From: Butyrivibrio sp. AE3004
GTDB taxonomy: Bacteria > Bacillota > Clostridia > Lachnospirales > Lachnospiraceae
NCBI RefSeq assembly: GCF_000703165.1
Contig: NZ_JNLQ01000003.1
Coordinates: forward strand, 1 to 64,000
Length of the DNA stretch: 64,000 bases
Reading direction: 5' to 3'
Part shown: positions 25,911 to 34,417 of the stretch, in pieces
Position numbering within the stretch: position 1 is the first letter of the stretch
How the letters are laid out: each line of letters begins with the position of its first letter
The notes under the pieces: generated by a model
Told to the model about the DNA's origin: nothing
Databases searched by the model: none
What the model saw: only the letters and a program-made list of their open reading frames with translations
Program-made: the position numbers and the translations under genes

Positions 25911-27059
25911 ATGAAGGATTTTTCATTTTCAATTCCACAAAATGTTAGGTTTGGTTTGGGTGCTTTAAAAAAGCTTTCTGAAATCACTAATGAAAAAAAT
26001 TTTAAAAAAGCATATGTTATTTCCGGTCCGAATCTGAAGAAATCAGGACTTGTAGATATTTGTGAACACATACTGTTTAAGAGCGGCGTAAAAAGTATGA
26101 GTTTTACAGAGACAGAAGGTAATCCTTCCGTAGAAACCGTAGAAAAAGCAGCCGAAGGCTTTAGGTTGAGCGGAGCAGATTTTATTGTTGCTTTTGGTGG
26201 AGGATCTCCCATAGACGTAGCTAAAGCTGTCGCTGTCCTTGTGACCCATGGCGGGAAGGTTGCGGATTATGAGGGCGTGGGAAAAGTTCCCGGGCCGGTT
26301 GTCCCTGTTATTGCAATTCCAACAACCGCAGGTACAGGCTCTGAGGTTACCGCATTTTCTGTAATTACTGACCATTCGAGAAATTACAAACTGACAATAG
26401 GCAGCAATTATCTGATTCCTGAATACGCGATACTTGATCCGGAGCTAATTATGTCGGTGCCGCGTGGGACTGCCGCTGCATGTGGAATTGATGCATTTGT
26501 TCATGCTCTTGAAGCGTATATTTCCAAAGGTTCATCACCATTTTCTGATATGTTTGCGAAGAAGGCTCTGAACCTTATCGGGAAAAATATAAAGCGATAT
26601 ATTGAATCCAGAATAGATGCAAATGCTTGCGAAGCCATGATGCTGGGATCTCTTTTCGCAGGAATAGCTTTTTCACATGCCAGGCTTGGCGATGTACATG
26701 CCATGAGTCATCCCGTAAGCGCATATTTTAATGTTCCGCACGGAGTAGCTAATGCAATACTCTTGCCTGCTGTTGTGGATTTCAACATGGAATGTGCTAA
26801 GGATAAATACCTGTATATTTACAACTGTATTGCAGAAACTCCTGTTTCAGAAATCTCATTTTCACCGGACATGCTTGCAGCTGAAATAAGAATTTTTGAA
26901 CATGAATTAGGTATTCCTTCTTCACTGTCTGAAGTAGGTGTAAATAGTGATCTTTTTGCAAAGATGGCAGATGATGCAATGAAAAGCGGAAATATAAATG
27001 TAAACCCCAGATATACCTCAAAGGCGGATTTGCTGATGCTTTACGAAGCAGCGTATTAA
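25911..27059 (+). CDS. iron-containing alcohol dehydrogenase (group III)
   Basis: About 382 residues. The NAD-binding GGGSPIDVAKA motif and PTTAGTGSEVTAF are present. The metal ligands are visible as Asp/His in GIDAFVHALEAY and the two His of HAMSHPVSAYFNVPHG. The enzyme interconverts an alcohol and aldehyde with NAD(P)H in the cytoplasm. Being last in an operon with an omega-aminotransferase suggests a semialdehyde or similar substrate. ATG 25911 follows GAAAGGAA and the gene ends at a strong terminator. Confidence 0.9.
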   Translation: MKDFSFSIPQNVRFGLGALKKLSEITNEKNFKKAYVISGPNLKKSGLVDICEHILFKSGVKSMSFTETEGNPSVETVEKAAEGFRLSGADFIVAFGGGSPIDVAKAVAVLVTHGGKVADYEGVGKVPGPVVPVIAIPTTAGTGSEVTAFSVITDHSRNYKLTIGSNYLIPEYAILDPELIMSVPRGTAAACGIDAFVHALEAYISKGSSPFSDMFAKKALNLIGKNIKRYIESRIDANACEAMMLGSLFAGIAFSHARLGDVHAMSHPVSAYFNVPHGVANAILLPAVVDFNMECAKDKYLYIYNCIAETPVSEISFSPDMLAAEIRIFEHELGIPSSLSEVGVNSDLFAKMADDAMKSGNINVNPRYTSKADLLMLYEAAY

Positions 27060-27121
27060 ATGTACTCAGTCATAAATGTCGCCTGTATGGGCTGACAGCT
27101 CATAGATACCAGGTTGTAATT

Positions 27122-27165
27122 GAACACGTGTAAGTAAGTACCTTGCTTACCGTGTTCTTTTTTTT
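27122..27165 (+). terminator. intrinsic terminator after the aminotransferase/dehydrogenase operon
   Basis: GAACACG...GTAAG pairs with CTTAC...CGTGTTC, followed by eight or more Ts. Confidence 0.9.
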
Positions 27166-27225
27166 GATTGGTAAGAAAAAAATGAATCAGATTAGGGAAT
27201 CCTTTTTGAAAAAAATAATATGGGT

Positions 27226-27268
27226 TTGACATGAAAAGGAAACGGAAATATAATCATTTTTGATTTTA
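27226..27268 (+). promoter_or_regulatory. consensus sigma-A promoter with overlapping inverted repeat (candidate Zur site)
   Basis: TTGACA (27226-27231), 17-base spacer, TATAAT (27249-27254): a perfect housekeeping promoter. An imperfect inverted repeat, ATAATCA-TTTT-TGATTTTAT, spans the -10 and start region. Because the operon encodes a zinc-type ABC importer, a Fur/Zur-family repressor site is plausible, but the match to known Zur boxes is only partial. Confidence 0.7.
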
Positions 27269-27299
27269 TAAGCAACGAGAAAGCAGTAGGAAACGATTT

Positions 27300-27617
27300 A
27301 TGAAATATTTAAACATTGGTAAGAATAGCATAAAGAATCTTCTTGTAGCATACACTGCTTTTGCTATGCTTTTTGTTGTGCTGTTTTCTGCTGTATTTGT
27401 TTCCGTAGAGTCATTCCACGACTGTGATGGGGACAGATGCCCTGTCTGTGCATTGATTTCTCAGTGTGAAAACAACTTAAGCCAGCTTGGTGATGGATTG
27501 GCAGTTCTTTACATGGCTTTTCTGGCTGTGCTTCTTTTGGGAGCAATTTTAGTATTAAAGGATATTGTCCTGGTGTATTCTACGCCTGTAAGTTCTATGG
27601 TTCGAATGAACGATTAA
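27300..27617 (+). CDS. small two-helix membrane protein with a Cys/His cluster, first gene of a zinc-type operon
   Basis: 105 residues: a hydrophobic helix at about 15-38, then SFHDCDGDRCPVCALISQC near 39-57, then a second helix at about 68-92. The His and four Cys in 18 residues between two helices look like a metal-binding hairpin exposed on one side of the membrane. It leads the operon for zinc-type substrate-binding, ATPase and permease proteins behind a perfect promoter. Resembling short putative metal-binding proteins found near metal importers, it may help capture or sense zinc; this is inference. No named family is assigned. Confidence 0.7.
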   Translation: MKYLNIGKNSIKNLLVAYTAFAMLFVVLFSAVFVSVESFHDCDGDRCPVCALISQCENNLSQLGDGLAVLYMAFLAVLLLGAILVLKDIVLVYSTPVSSMVRMND

Positions 27618-27637
27618 ATAATTCTTTTTTTGAGCTC

Positions 27638-27664
27638 TGCAGGGGATACTTTGCCCTTTGCAGC
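27638..27664 (+). other. intercistronic hairpin before the metal-binding lipoprotein gene
   Basis: CTGCA-GGG...CCC-TT-TGCAG forms a hairpin in the 102-base gap, followed after about ten bases by TTTTTT. It could attenuate or process the message between the small membrane protein and the binding protein. Confidence 0.45.
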
Positions 27665-27719
27665 AGTAATCGATTTTTTCCTGATAAACAAAATTGAATA
27701 AAGAGAGGATATTACTATT

Positions 27720-28802
27720 ATGAAGAGATTTATAAGAGTAGCAGCGACTGTAATGGCAGCGGTGCTTTGTTTTTGTGCGTGCGGAAATAGCAAAGATGTA
27801 GTGACCGGTGATACAGTGACAACATCTGAAATTTCTGATGAGGATGTAGCATCAAGCCAAGGAGTTATGGAGTCTGATGAGACAGAGGCTAAGACAGAGG
27901 AAAGTACGACACCTAAGATAGTCTGCACAATTTTTCCTGAGTACGACTGGGTAAGAAAAATTCTTGGCGATAAGGCAGATGATGCAGATCTTACAATGCT
28001 TCTTGATAATGGAGTTGATCTTCACAGCTATCAACCCACAGCAGAGGATATCATGAAGATTTCAGAATGTGATCTGTTTATTTATGTTGGCGGGGAGTCA
28101 GATGGCTGGGTTGATGATGCTTTAAAAGAGAAGACCAACAAGGATATGGTAGTGATAAATCTTCTTGATACCCTTGGAGAAAATGTCAAGGAAGAAGAGC
28201 TTGTAGAAGGAATGGAAGGAGAAGAAGAGGAAGAAGATTCAGAGGGTGAAGAGGAAGAAGGCCCTGAGTATGATGAGCATGTATGGCTTTCTCTTAAGAA
28301 TGCAGGTGTGCTCACAGAGGCAATAGCGGGGGCCCTTGAAACAATCGATCCGGAAAATGCAGATATTTACAAGGAAAATGTCGCAAACTACAAGGCGGAG
28401 CTTGAAGCCCTTGATAGTAAATACGCAGAGGCTGTGGAAAATGCGACAGTTAATACTGTACTTTTTGGTGATAGATTCCCATTCAGATATATGGTGGATG
28501 ATTACGGCCTTAAGTACTATGCCGCTTTTGTAGGATGCTCCGCTGAGACTGAAGCAAGCTTTGAGACTATAGCATTTTTAGCCGATAAAGTTGATGAACT
28601 CGGATTAAAGAGTGTCCTTACCATTGAAGGACAAAATCATAAGATTGCAGAAACCATAATCCAGAATACCAAGACAGGTGACCAGAAAATCCTTACCATG
28701 GATTCTCTGCAGAGTACTACCTCAGAGGATGTGAAGAGTGCAGCGACATATCTTGGAATCATGGAGAATAACCTTGAGGTTTTAAAAGAGGCACTGGATT
28801 AA
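27720..28802 (+). CDS. zinc/manganese-type ABC substrate-binding lipoprotein (ZnuA/AdcA-like)
   Basis: 360 residues with a lipoprotein signal (FCACGNS, Cys near 20). Cluster A-I metal-binding protein features: TIFPEYDWVRKILGD, VDLHSYQPTAEDI with a ligand His, DEHVWLSLKNAG with a second His, and a C-terminal TIEGQNHKIAETI with a third. ZnuA proteins usually carry a His-rich loop before the second ligand; here that position is a Glu/Asp-rich stretch (about residues 160-182) with no His. It is anchored outside and feeds the permease encoded downstream. Confidence 0.85.
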   Translation: MKRFIRVAATVMAAVLCFCACGNSKDVVTGDTVTTSEISDEDVASSQGVMESDETEAKTEESTTPKIVCTIFPEYDWVRKILGDKADDADLTMLLDNGVDLHSYQPTAEDIMKISECDLFIYVGGESDGWVDDALKEKTNKDMVVINLLDTLGENVKEEELVEGMEGEEEEEDSEGEEEEGPEYDEHVWLSLKNAGVLTEAIAGALETIDPENADIYKENVANYKAELEALDSKYAEAVENATVNTVLFGDRFPFRYMVDDYGLKYYAAFVGCSAETEASFETIAFLADKVDELGLKSVLTIEGQNHKIAETIIQNTKTGDQKILTMDSLQSTTSEDVKSAATYLGIMENNLEVLKEALD

Positions 28803-28866
28803 ACGTTTTTATTTATGAGGAAATTTCTATTAGGTTCCAACAATGCAACATGAAAGAGAGAAATAT

Positions 28867-29586
28867 ATGAAAGTACTTACTGTCAGAAATCTGGCGCTTG
28901 GATATGACAAAAGAATTATCATGGATAATGTGAATTTTGAAGTAAATGAGGGAGACTATCTGTGTATAGTCGGTGAAAACGGCTCGGGCAAATCGACACT
29001 TATGAAAACACTTCTTGGGCTTTGCGAACCACTGTTCGGAGAGGTTAAATATGAAAATGGAATTAAAACAAACGAGATAGGTTATCTTCCTCAGCAGACA
29101 ATCGTACAAAAAGACTTTCCGGCTTCAGTAAAGGAAATAGTCATATCCGGATGCCAGGCCAGGCTTGGATTTAGACCTTTTTACAGTAAAAAGGAAAAGA
29201 AAATAGCCATGGAAAATATGGAAAAGCTTGGTATTTTGGACCTCTCTGACAGATGCTACAGGGAACTGTCCGGCGGACAACAGCAGAGGGTTCTTCTTGC
29301 AAGAGCTCTTTGCGCTGCCGGTAAAATACTCCTTCTGGATGAGCCTGTATCAGGGCTTGATCCCCGGATTACTGCCCAGATGTATGGACTCATTGAGACT
29401 TTGAATAAAGAGGGCATGAGCATAATCATGATTTCTCATGATATTTACGGTGCACTTAATTATTCAAGTCATATCCTTCATATGGGTGACTCAGCAAGCT
29501 TTGGAACAAAAGATGACTTCATGAAAAGTGACAGGGGAAAGCTCTACATACGTTATGAACAGCTTTGTGAAAGAAGGGTGGTGTGA
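28867..29586 (+). CDS. zinc-type ABC transporter ATP-binding protein (ZnuC-like)
   Basis: About 239 residues with Walker A GENGSGKST, QQTIVQ Q-loop, signature ELSGGQQQRVLLARAL, Walker B LLLDEPVSGLD and H-loop MISHD. This matches the ZnuC/AdcC branch. ATG 28843 lacks a ribosome site and ATG 28867 follows GAAAGAGAG, so the latter is preferred. It ends two bases before the permease start. Confidence 0.88.
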   Translation: MKVLTVRNLALGYDKRIIMDNVNFEVNEGDYLCIVGENGSGKSTLMKTLLGLCEPLFGEVKYENGIKTNEIGYLPQQTIVQKDFPASVKEIVISGCQARLGFRPFYSKKEKKIAMENMEKLGILDLSDRCYRELSGGQQQRVLLARALCAAGKILLLDEPVSGLDPRITAQMYGLIETLNKEGMSIIMISHDIYGALNYSSHILHMGDSASFGTKDDFMKSDRGKLYIRYEQLCERRVV

Positions 29587-29587
29587 C

Positions 29588-30421
29588 ATGGAAAAATTAG
29601 TTTTTTATATGCAGTATCCCTTTGTGAGATATGCTCTTATAGTAGGTGTGCTTATAGCACTTTGCTCATCACTTCTTGGTGTGACGCTGGTTCTAAAAAG
29701 ATATTCCTATATAGGAGATGGTCTTTCACATGTAGCATTTGGAGGTATAGCGGTTGCAAGTGTTGTAAGTCTGTCAAACAAAATGGTGGTGGTTTTGCCG
29801 GTCACAATAATAAGTGCAATATTGCTCCTTAGATCAGGCCATAATGCAAAGGTCAAGGGAGATGCTGCTATTGCTACGATTTCTGTGGGGGCCCTTGCTT
29901 TCGGCTACCTTATCATGAATGTTTTTGGAACAAGCTCCAATCTTACAGGAGATGTATGTACAACTCTTTTTGGCTCTACATCAATTCTCACACTTACAAT
30001 GACGGACGTGTGGATCTGCATAATAATGTCAATTCTTGTGGGAATAGCATATTTACTCTTGTATAACAGGATTTTTGCCGTGACCTTTGACGAGAACTTT
30101 GCCAGAGCAATAGGAACAAAAGTTGATTTTTATAATCTTCTTATTGCTATTGTTACCGCTGTGATAATAGTACTTGCCATGAACCTTGTGGGTTCTCTTC
30201 TTATTTCTGCACTTATCATTTTTCCGGCCTTGTCTGCTATGAGAGTTTTAACAAGTTTTAGGGGCGTGACGGTTTTTTCAGCAATATTTTCTGTGATATG
30301 TGCTTTTATGGGCCTTATTGTTTCTATACTTGCAGGCACACCGGTGGGTTCCACCATTGTTGCAACAGATGTGGCAGGCTTTGCAATTTGTTGTATAGTG
30401 TCCTGCAGGCATAAAGTGTAA
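29588..30421 (+). CDS. zinc-type ABC transporter permease (ZnuB-like, ABC-3 family)
   Basis: About 277 residues with eight or so hydrophobic helices and the ABC-3 signature: GVTLVLKRYSYIGDGLSHVAFGG near residues 33-55, and VVALNLVGSLLISALIIFPA-type region (AMNLVGSLLISALIIFPAL). Start chosen at ATG 29588, next to the upstream stop with AAGAAGGGTGG before it. With the upstream ATPase and lipoprotein it forms a complete metal importer. Confidence 0.9.
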   Translation: MEKLVFYMQYPFVRYALIVGVLIALCSSLLGVTLVLKRYSYIGDGLSHVAFGGIAVASVVSLSNKMVVVLPVTIISAILLLRSGHNAKVKGDAAIATISVGALAFGYLIMNVFGTSSNLTGDVCTTLFGSTSILTLTMTDVWICIIMSILVGIAYLLLYNRIFAVTFDENFARAIGTKVDFYNLLIAIVTAVIIVLAMNLVGSLLISALIIFPALSAMRVLTSFRGVTVFSAIFSVICAFMGLIVSILAGTPVGSTIVATDVAGFAICCIVSCRHKV

Positions 30422-30433
30422 CGGAGGGACATT

Positions 30434-30946
30434 ATGAAAACAACAAGAAGAATTATCTTTGTAGGGGTTATTATGCTGACCCTGGCGACAGCCTGTGGAA
30501 AAGAAAAAATGCCTACTATAGATGAAAAAAATATTTCAAACAATGAGATTGCCGAAAAAGATGATTCCAAAGAAGAAATATCAACAGCTTCTGCAGTAAC
30601 ACCTTCGAATGATTCCTCCATGGTAGATCTCACTATCCTGTCACCTACTATGGTTTACGGAGAAGTATTTCAGATGATGTACTATCCTGAAAATTATGTG
30701 GGACGAAAGGTAAAAATGCAGGGGCTCTACGATATATATCATGACGAGGTCACAGGAAAAGATTATCATGCATGCATAATCCAGGATGCTACTGCATGCT
30801 GTGCGCAGGGGATAGAGTTTGAGCTTGCTGACAGTAACTATCCCGGCACAGACATCATGAATGTTACTGTAGAGGGAACTTTTACAACCTATGATGAGAA
30901 CGGAATCACTTATTGCACCCTTTCAAATGCGGTACTTATAGATTGA
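30434..30946 (+). CDS. lipoprotein of unknown function in the zinc-type operon
   Basis: 170 residues: lipoprotein signal (LATACGK, Cys near 21), a Ser/Glu/Asp-rich linker, then a compact domain of about 100 residues (YYPENYVGRKVKMQGLYD, HACIIQDATACCAQGIEFE, VEGTFTTYDENG). The pattern of alternating beta strands with a central G-x-V-x-M-x-G resembles OB-like folds. The Cys cluster ACIIQDATACC could bind metal. It starts 12 bases after the permease stop with CGGAGGG, so it belongs to the operon. Confidence 0.7.
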   Translation: MKTTRRIIFVGVIMLTLATACGKEKMPTIDEKNISNNEIAEKDDSKEEISTASAVTPSNDSSMVDLTILSPTMVYGEVFQMMYYPENYVGRKVKMQGLYDIYHDEVTGKDYHACIIQDATACCAQGIEFELADSNYPGTDIMNVTVEGTFTTYDENGITYCTLSNAVLID

Positions 30947-30950
30947 CCTG

Positions 30951-31020
30951 AATATAAGAATATAAAAATTTAATAAACTGACTATTTGAAAGAATATTTC
31001 AGTTAATATAAGAATATAAA
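30951..31020. repeat. 16-bp direct repeat upstream of the Tat operon
   Basis: AATATAAGAATATAAA occurs at 30951-30966 and 31005-31020, with GAAAGAATATTTC, a small palindrome, between them. A TATAAT lies at 31032-31037. The repeats may be regulator sites; the region is very AT-rich, which weakens the case. Confidence 0.45.
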
Positions 31021-31076
31021 CAATATTTTTTTATAATAATGACAGATAGTATTCGCACTCTCACAAAGGAGCTTCT

Positions 31077-32243
31077 ATGAAAAATGATGAGCATAAAGGT
31101 TTGGAAATGACAAGGCGTGAGTTTTTAAAGCTCACAGCAGCAGGTGCAGCAGGTATTGCAGCATCATCAATCCTCCCCGGCGGAATCGGACAGGTTCTGG
31201 CGGCGGACGAAACGGAAGAATCGGCTTATGAGAATCATCTCGAGGGACAGGACAGAGCATCCAACGAAAATATTACTATTGAAGCGCCAAAAGAGAAGAT
31301 TCGGTACAACATCATAGATAGCCACCTGCATTACACAGACTTTCTTGAAAAATCCGATGGATTTCCTGCGCTGTGCAAAGCCATGGATATGTCAGGAGTT
31401 TCAAAGTCGGTAATCTTTGGTATGGGCATTGCCAAACAGTGGGACAGCAGCATGCCTGAGGCTCCGTCATATTATCTTAGTAACGATTCAAGATGTTATT
31501 ACTACTCAGCGACAGACTTTTTGCTTGCCGAGGACTTTCTGGCGCAGCCAAAAGAGATCAGGGAGAGATTTTTCCCTTTTTGTTGCGGCTTTAACTGTAA
31601 TGATAAATTTGCCGCTGATCATGTGGAGCAGGTGCTAAAACTCTATCCCAAATTCTGGTGCGGGATAGGTGAGATAATGAGCAGGCACGATGATCTGACG
31701 GCACTGACATACGGCGAGCCCCCGCATATAAATGGCGAGGGATTTTTAGGAATATTCGATCTGGCGGCAAAGGAAGGGTTGCCGGTTCTTGTTCATCACA
31801 ATATTACGGCACAGAGTACGGAGAGTATCCTGTACCTTGATGAGCTATACGATGCGCTTGAATATAACAGAGATTGCAAGATAATCTGGGCGCACGTTGG
31901 AATCTCACGAAGAGTTGAGGTTAAAAATCTAATTTCTATTGCTGATGAGCTTCTTAAGAAAAACAATAACCTTTGGATAGATATTTCGTGGATTGTATAT
32001 GACTACTATTTTCTTGATGAGTTTCCGGATAATTACTTTGACGGAAATACGCTTGATGATTGGGTAAAGCTCATAGAGAAGTATCCTGACAGATTCCTTG
32101 TAGGAACAGATAAAGTTGGTCACTGGGCAACTTATCCGGCTGAAGTTGTAAAGTATTACAAGCTCTTGGACAGACTTAAAGATAAGACAGCGGATATGAT
32201 CTGTAAGGAGAATGTTTTGTCACTGATTAAGGAGTATAAGTAA
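31077..32243 (+). CDS. Tat-exported amidohydrolase-family protein
   Basis: 388 residues. A twin-arginine signal TRREFLKLTAAGAAGIAAS lies at about residues 12-30. The mature part is an amidohydrolase-2-type TIM barrel: NIIDSHLHYTDF provides the HxH metal pair, VLVHHN and IWAHVGIS further histidines, and LVGTDKVGHWA the late catalytic Asp. Substrate unknown. The stop codon overlaps the start of the first tatA, and two TatA-like proteins and TatC follow, so this protein is probably the dedicated cargo of the translocase. AAAGGAG supports the start. Confidence 0.85.
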   Translation: MKNDEHKGLEMTRREFLKLTAAGAAGIAASSILPGGIGQVLAADETEESAYENHLEGQDRASNENITIEAPKEKIRYNIIDSHLHYTDFLEKSDGFPALCKAMDMSGVSKSVIFGMGIAKQWDSSMPEAPSYYLSNDSRCYYYSATDFLLAEDFLAQPKEIRERFFPFCCGFNCNDKFAADHVEQVLKLYPKFWCGIGEIMSRHDDLTALTYGEPPHINGEGFLGIFDLAAKEGLPVLVHHNITAQSTESILYLDELYDALEYNRDCKIIWAHVGISRRVEVKNLISIADELLKKNNNLWIDISWIVYDYYFLDEFPDNYFDGNTLDDWVKLIEKYPDRFLVGTDKVGHWATYPAEVVKYYKLLDRLKDKTADMICKENVLSLIKEYK

Positions 32244-32404
32244 TGATTGGAATGGGTGCAGGCGAATTATTGATAATTCTTCTTGTAGCCTTTGTTGTGG
32301 TAGGACCCGAGGATCTACCCAAGGTTGCACGAAAAATAGGAAAAGCTGTAAAACATTTTCAATCTGCCATGCGCAAACTCACTGATGATATTGATTTAAA
32401 CTAA
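32243..32404 (+). CDS. tatA: TatA/E-type translocase subunit, copy 1
   Basis: 53 residues: MIGMGAGELLIILLVAFVVV membrane helix, then GPEDLPKVARKIGKAV, the TatA amphipathic hinge (GPxxLP motif), and a short polar tail. It begins at the last base of the amidohydrolase stop codon (TAATG) with GGAG in the end of that gene. Too short for automated gene callers with a 60-residue cut-off. It forms part of the protein-translocating pore. Confidence 0.93.
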   Translation: MIGMGAGELLIILLVAFVVVGPEDLPKVARKIGKAVKHFQSAMRKLTDDIDLN

Positions 32405-32453
32405 AACAGTAACAACTTATGACTTCATTTTGAATGGTTGAAAGGGGAAAAAT

Positions 32454-32621
32454 ATGCATATCGGCGTGCAGGAACTTATCGTTATCTTACTTATTGCGGG
32501 AGTTGTTTTTGGCGGAGGAAAACTCGCCGGTGTAGGGAAAGCATTAGGTAAAAGTATCAGGGAATTCAGAGAGGAAGTAAAGGGTGATGAGAGCGATTCT
32601 CTAAATGAACACAAAGGATAA
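32454..32621 (+). CDS. tatA: TatA/E-type translocase subunit, copy 2
   Basis: 55 residues: MHIGVQELIVILLIAGVVFG, then GGGKLAGVGKALGKSIREFR, a TatA hinge and amphipathic helix in which the usual GPxxLP is GGGKLA, and an acidic tail. AAAGGGG precedes it. Its difference from copy 1 suggests a TatA/TatB-like division of labour. It overlaps or abuts the tatC start. Confidence 0.9.
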   Translation: MHIGVQELIVILLIAGVVFGGGKLAGVGKALGKSIREFREEVKGDESDSLNEHKG

Positions 32622-32628
32622 TGTGATA

Positions 32629-33375
32629 ATGACCGACGAGAGCAGACCAATACTTACACATCTGAGAGAATTGCGGCAGCGGCTGATAGCAGCAGCTGCC
32701 TTCATTATAGTGGGAGTAATCGTCTCATTTGTATTTTTATGTGACCCTGCCATCAGATTTATTGAGGCTCCCTTGATAAGCAGAAATGTGCCTGTTATCT
32801 ACACAGGGGTAAGTGACGCTTTTACTTTAAGGCTCAGGATTTCTTTGATTCTTGGAATCGTTTTGACAAGTCCTATCATTTTTTTCATCATATGGCGATT
32901 TATTAAGCCTGCCCTTTATGAGAATGAGATCTGGCGGTTTAGAGTATTGTTTGTAGTCGGGCTCATCTTGTTCATAATGGGAATTTTGTTCTGTTATTTT
33001 GCCGTTTATACACTGGCGCTGGATTTTTTCCTAATAGCAGGGGAGAATGTTGCGACTCCGCTTTTTGCAATGGATAAATATCTAAACTTTCTGCTATCAT
33101 TCCTTATTCCCTTTGGAGTCTCGTTTGAGCTTCCTGTTGTTATTTATATGCTCGCCAGTCACGGTGTTGTGGATTACAGACAGTTGGTGTCTTTTAGAAA
33201 ATATGTCCTTCTTATTATTGTGACTGCATCTGCGATTCTCACTCCTCCGGACGTGATATCACAGCTGATGCTCAGTGTACCACTGTTTCTACTATACGAA
33301 GCCGGAATTCTTGTGGCGAGAGTTTTTAATCCTGCTGATAGACTGTTAATAAGAGATTCAAAAAAGATAACCTGA
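32629..33375 (+). CDS. tatC: Sec-independent translocase subunit TatC
   Basis: About 248 residues with six hydrophobic helices. The conserved N-terminus HLRELRQRLIAAA, the FxxxxKPAL-type FIKPALYENE loop and VDYRQLVSFRKYVLL with its FRKY motif identify TatC, the twin-arginine receptor. ATG 32605 lies inside the upstream tatA end without a ribosome site; ATG 32629 is preferred, though its AAAGGAT site is 12 bases away. Confidence 0.93.
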   Translation: MTDESRPILTHLRELRQRLIAAAAFIIVGVIVSFVFLCDPAIRFIEAPLISRNVPVIYTGVSDAFTLRLRISLILGIVLTSPIIFFIIWRFIKPALYENEIWRFRVLFVVGLILFIMGILFCYFAVYTLALDFFLIAGENVATPLFAMDKYLNFLLSFLIPFGVSFELPVVIYMLASHGVVDYRQLVSFRKYVLLIIVTASAILTPPDVISQLMLSVPLFLLYEAGILVARVFNPADRLLIRDSKKIT

Positions 33376-33439
33376 AATTACAGACGGAAGCAGAAAAAAA
33401 TAATTATGTTGGAGCAAATAGCGATGAAATAGGTATGAT

Positions 33440-34324
33440 ATGACTCTGAAAGAAGCATATAAAATCCTTGGAGCATCAAGGTCTGACGCTGACAGGGAGA
33501 TTAAGAAAAAGTATAAAAAGCTGTTATTTTTGTATCACCCGGATTCGGCACCCGGTAAAGAACGGGATTTTCGGGATGATAATAAAATACGGCAGGTCAT
33601 AGAGGCGTATAGAAAAATCAGGGAATCCGAAGGTGAAAACTATATTGAAAAATATGAGTTTTCCTGGGATGCTTTTGAAAATAATAATGCATTCTCTGAG
33701 CGAAATATATATGTCCAGTTCAGGATATATGACGAGGCGCTGCCAATTTCTAAGATGGCAAGGGGCAGGTTTATATGGGATCCTGACATGGAGGAGTTTG
33801 CGCTGTTTTCAAAAAGCGTTCTGGAGTCCTGCAAAGAAGTTATGACCTATTATCAGGTTGTGCCTGATCCGGAACGTGTTAAAAATATCTTTCATCTGAT
33901 GATGCAGGAATATGTACTGCCGGCTGACGCTGCAAGAAAAGTTGGGAATAAGGTTCGTGATGATGGCGATAAAGAAGTATTTCAGTTCACAGGTTTCATC
34001 AGTGATGATGGTAAAGGCAGGGCAGCTGCAATCAGCACGGACACGCCGGTTAACATATTTCTTAGGGAAGACAGGGCTGTGGCTGAGGAGATGGTTTCAG
34101 GAAGAATTCTTGGAAAAGTTTCCTTTGATGAGGATGCGCTTTATTATGTTGTGCTGCCGCTGCTTGATGACCCTGAGATAGAAATGAATGCTGTTATAAC
34201 AAGGATGGATAAGAATAAGCGTGGAAAAATGAGGATTCATGTTGCGATTATTCTGGCTATTCCGAGGGGACTTACTGATAAGCCTGTAGTAAATGGGAAT
34301 CTGATACAAGGTTTACTGAAGTAG
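33440..34324 (+). CDS. J-domain protein
   Basis: 294 residues. The N-terminal J domain runs from TLKEAYKILGASRSDADREI through YHPDSA, with the diagnostic HPD near residue 34. The rest has no zinc finger or DnaJ C-terminal substrate domain and is not recognised. It follows tatC by 65 bases on the same strand and may be in the same operon, possibly helping fold the Tat cargo with DnaK; that link is inference. Confidence 0.75.
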   Translation: MTLKEAYKILGASRSDADREIKKKYKKLLFLYHPDSAPGKERDFRDDNKIRQVIEAYRKIRESEGENYIEKYEFSWDAFENNNAFSERNIYVQFRIYDEALPISKMARGRFIWDPDMEEFALFSKSVLESCKEVMTYYQVVPDPERVKNIFHLMMQEYVLPADAARKVGNKVRDDGDKEVFQFTGFISDDGKGRAAAISTDTPVNIFLREDRAVAEEMVSGRILGKVSFDEDALYYVVLPLLDDPEIEMNAVITRMDKNKRGKMRIHVAIILAIPRGLTDKPVVNGNLIQGLLK

Positions 34325-34417
34325 CATAAGGAGCTCATCTGTTATTTCTCCTGCAGCAGGTAAGGGAATTACTTAATGCTATTAGTAGTGTTTTCCGGAA
34401 CAGATTTGTATAAAGAC

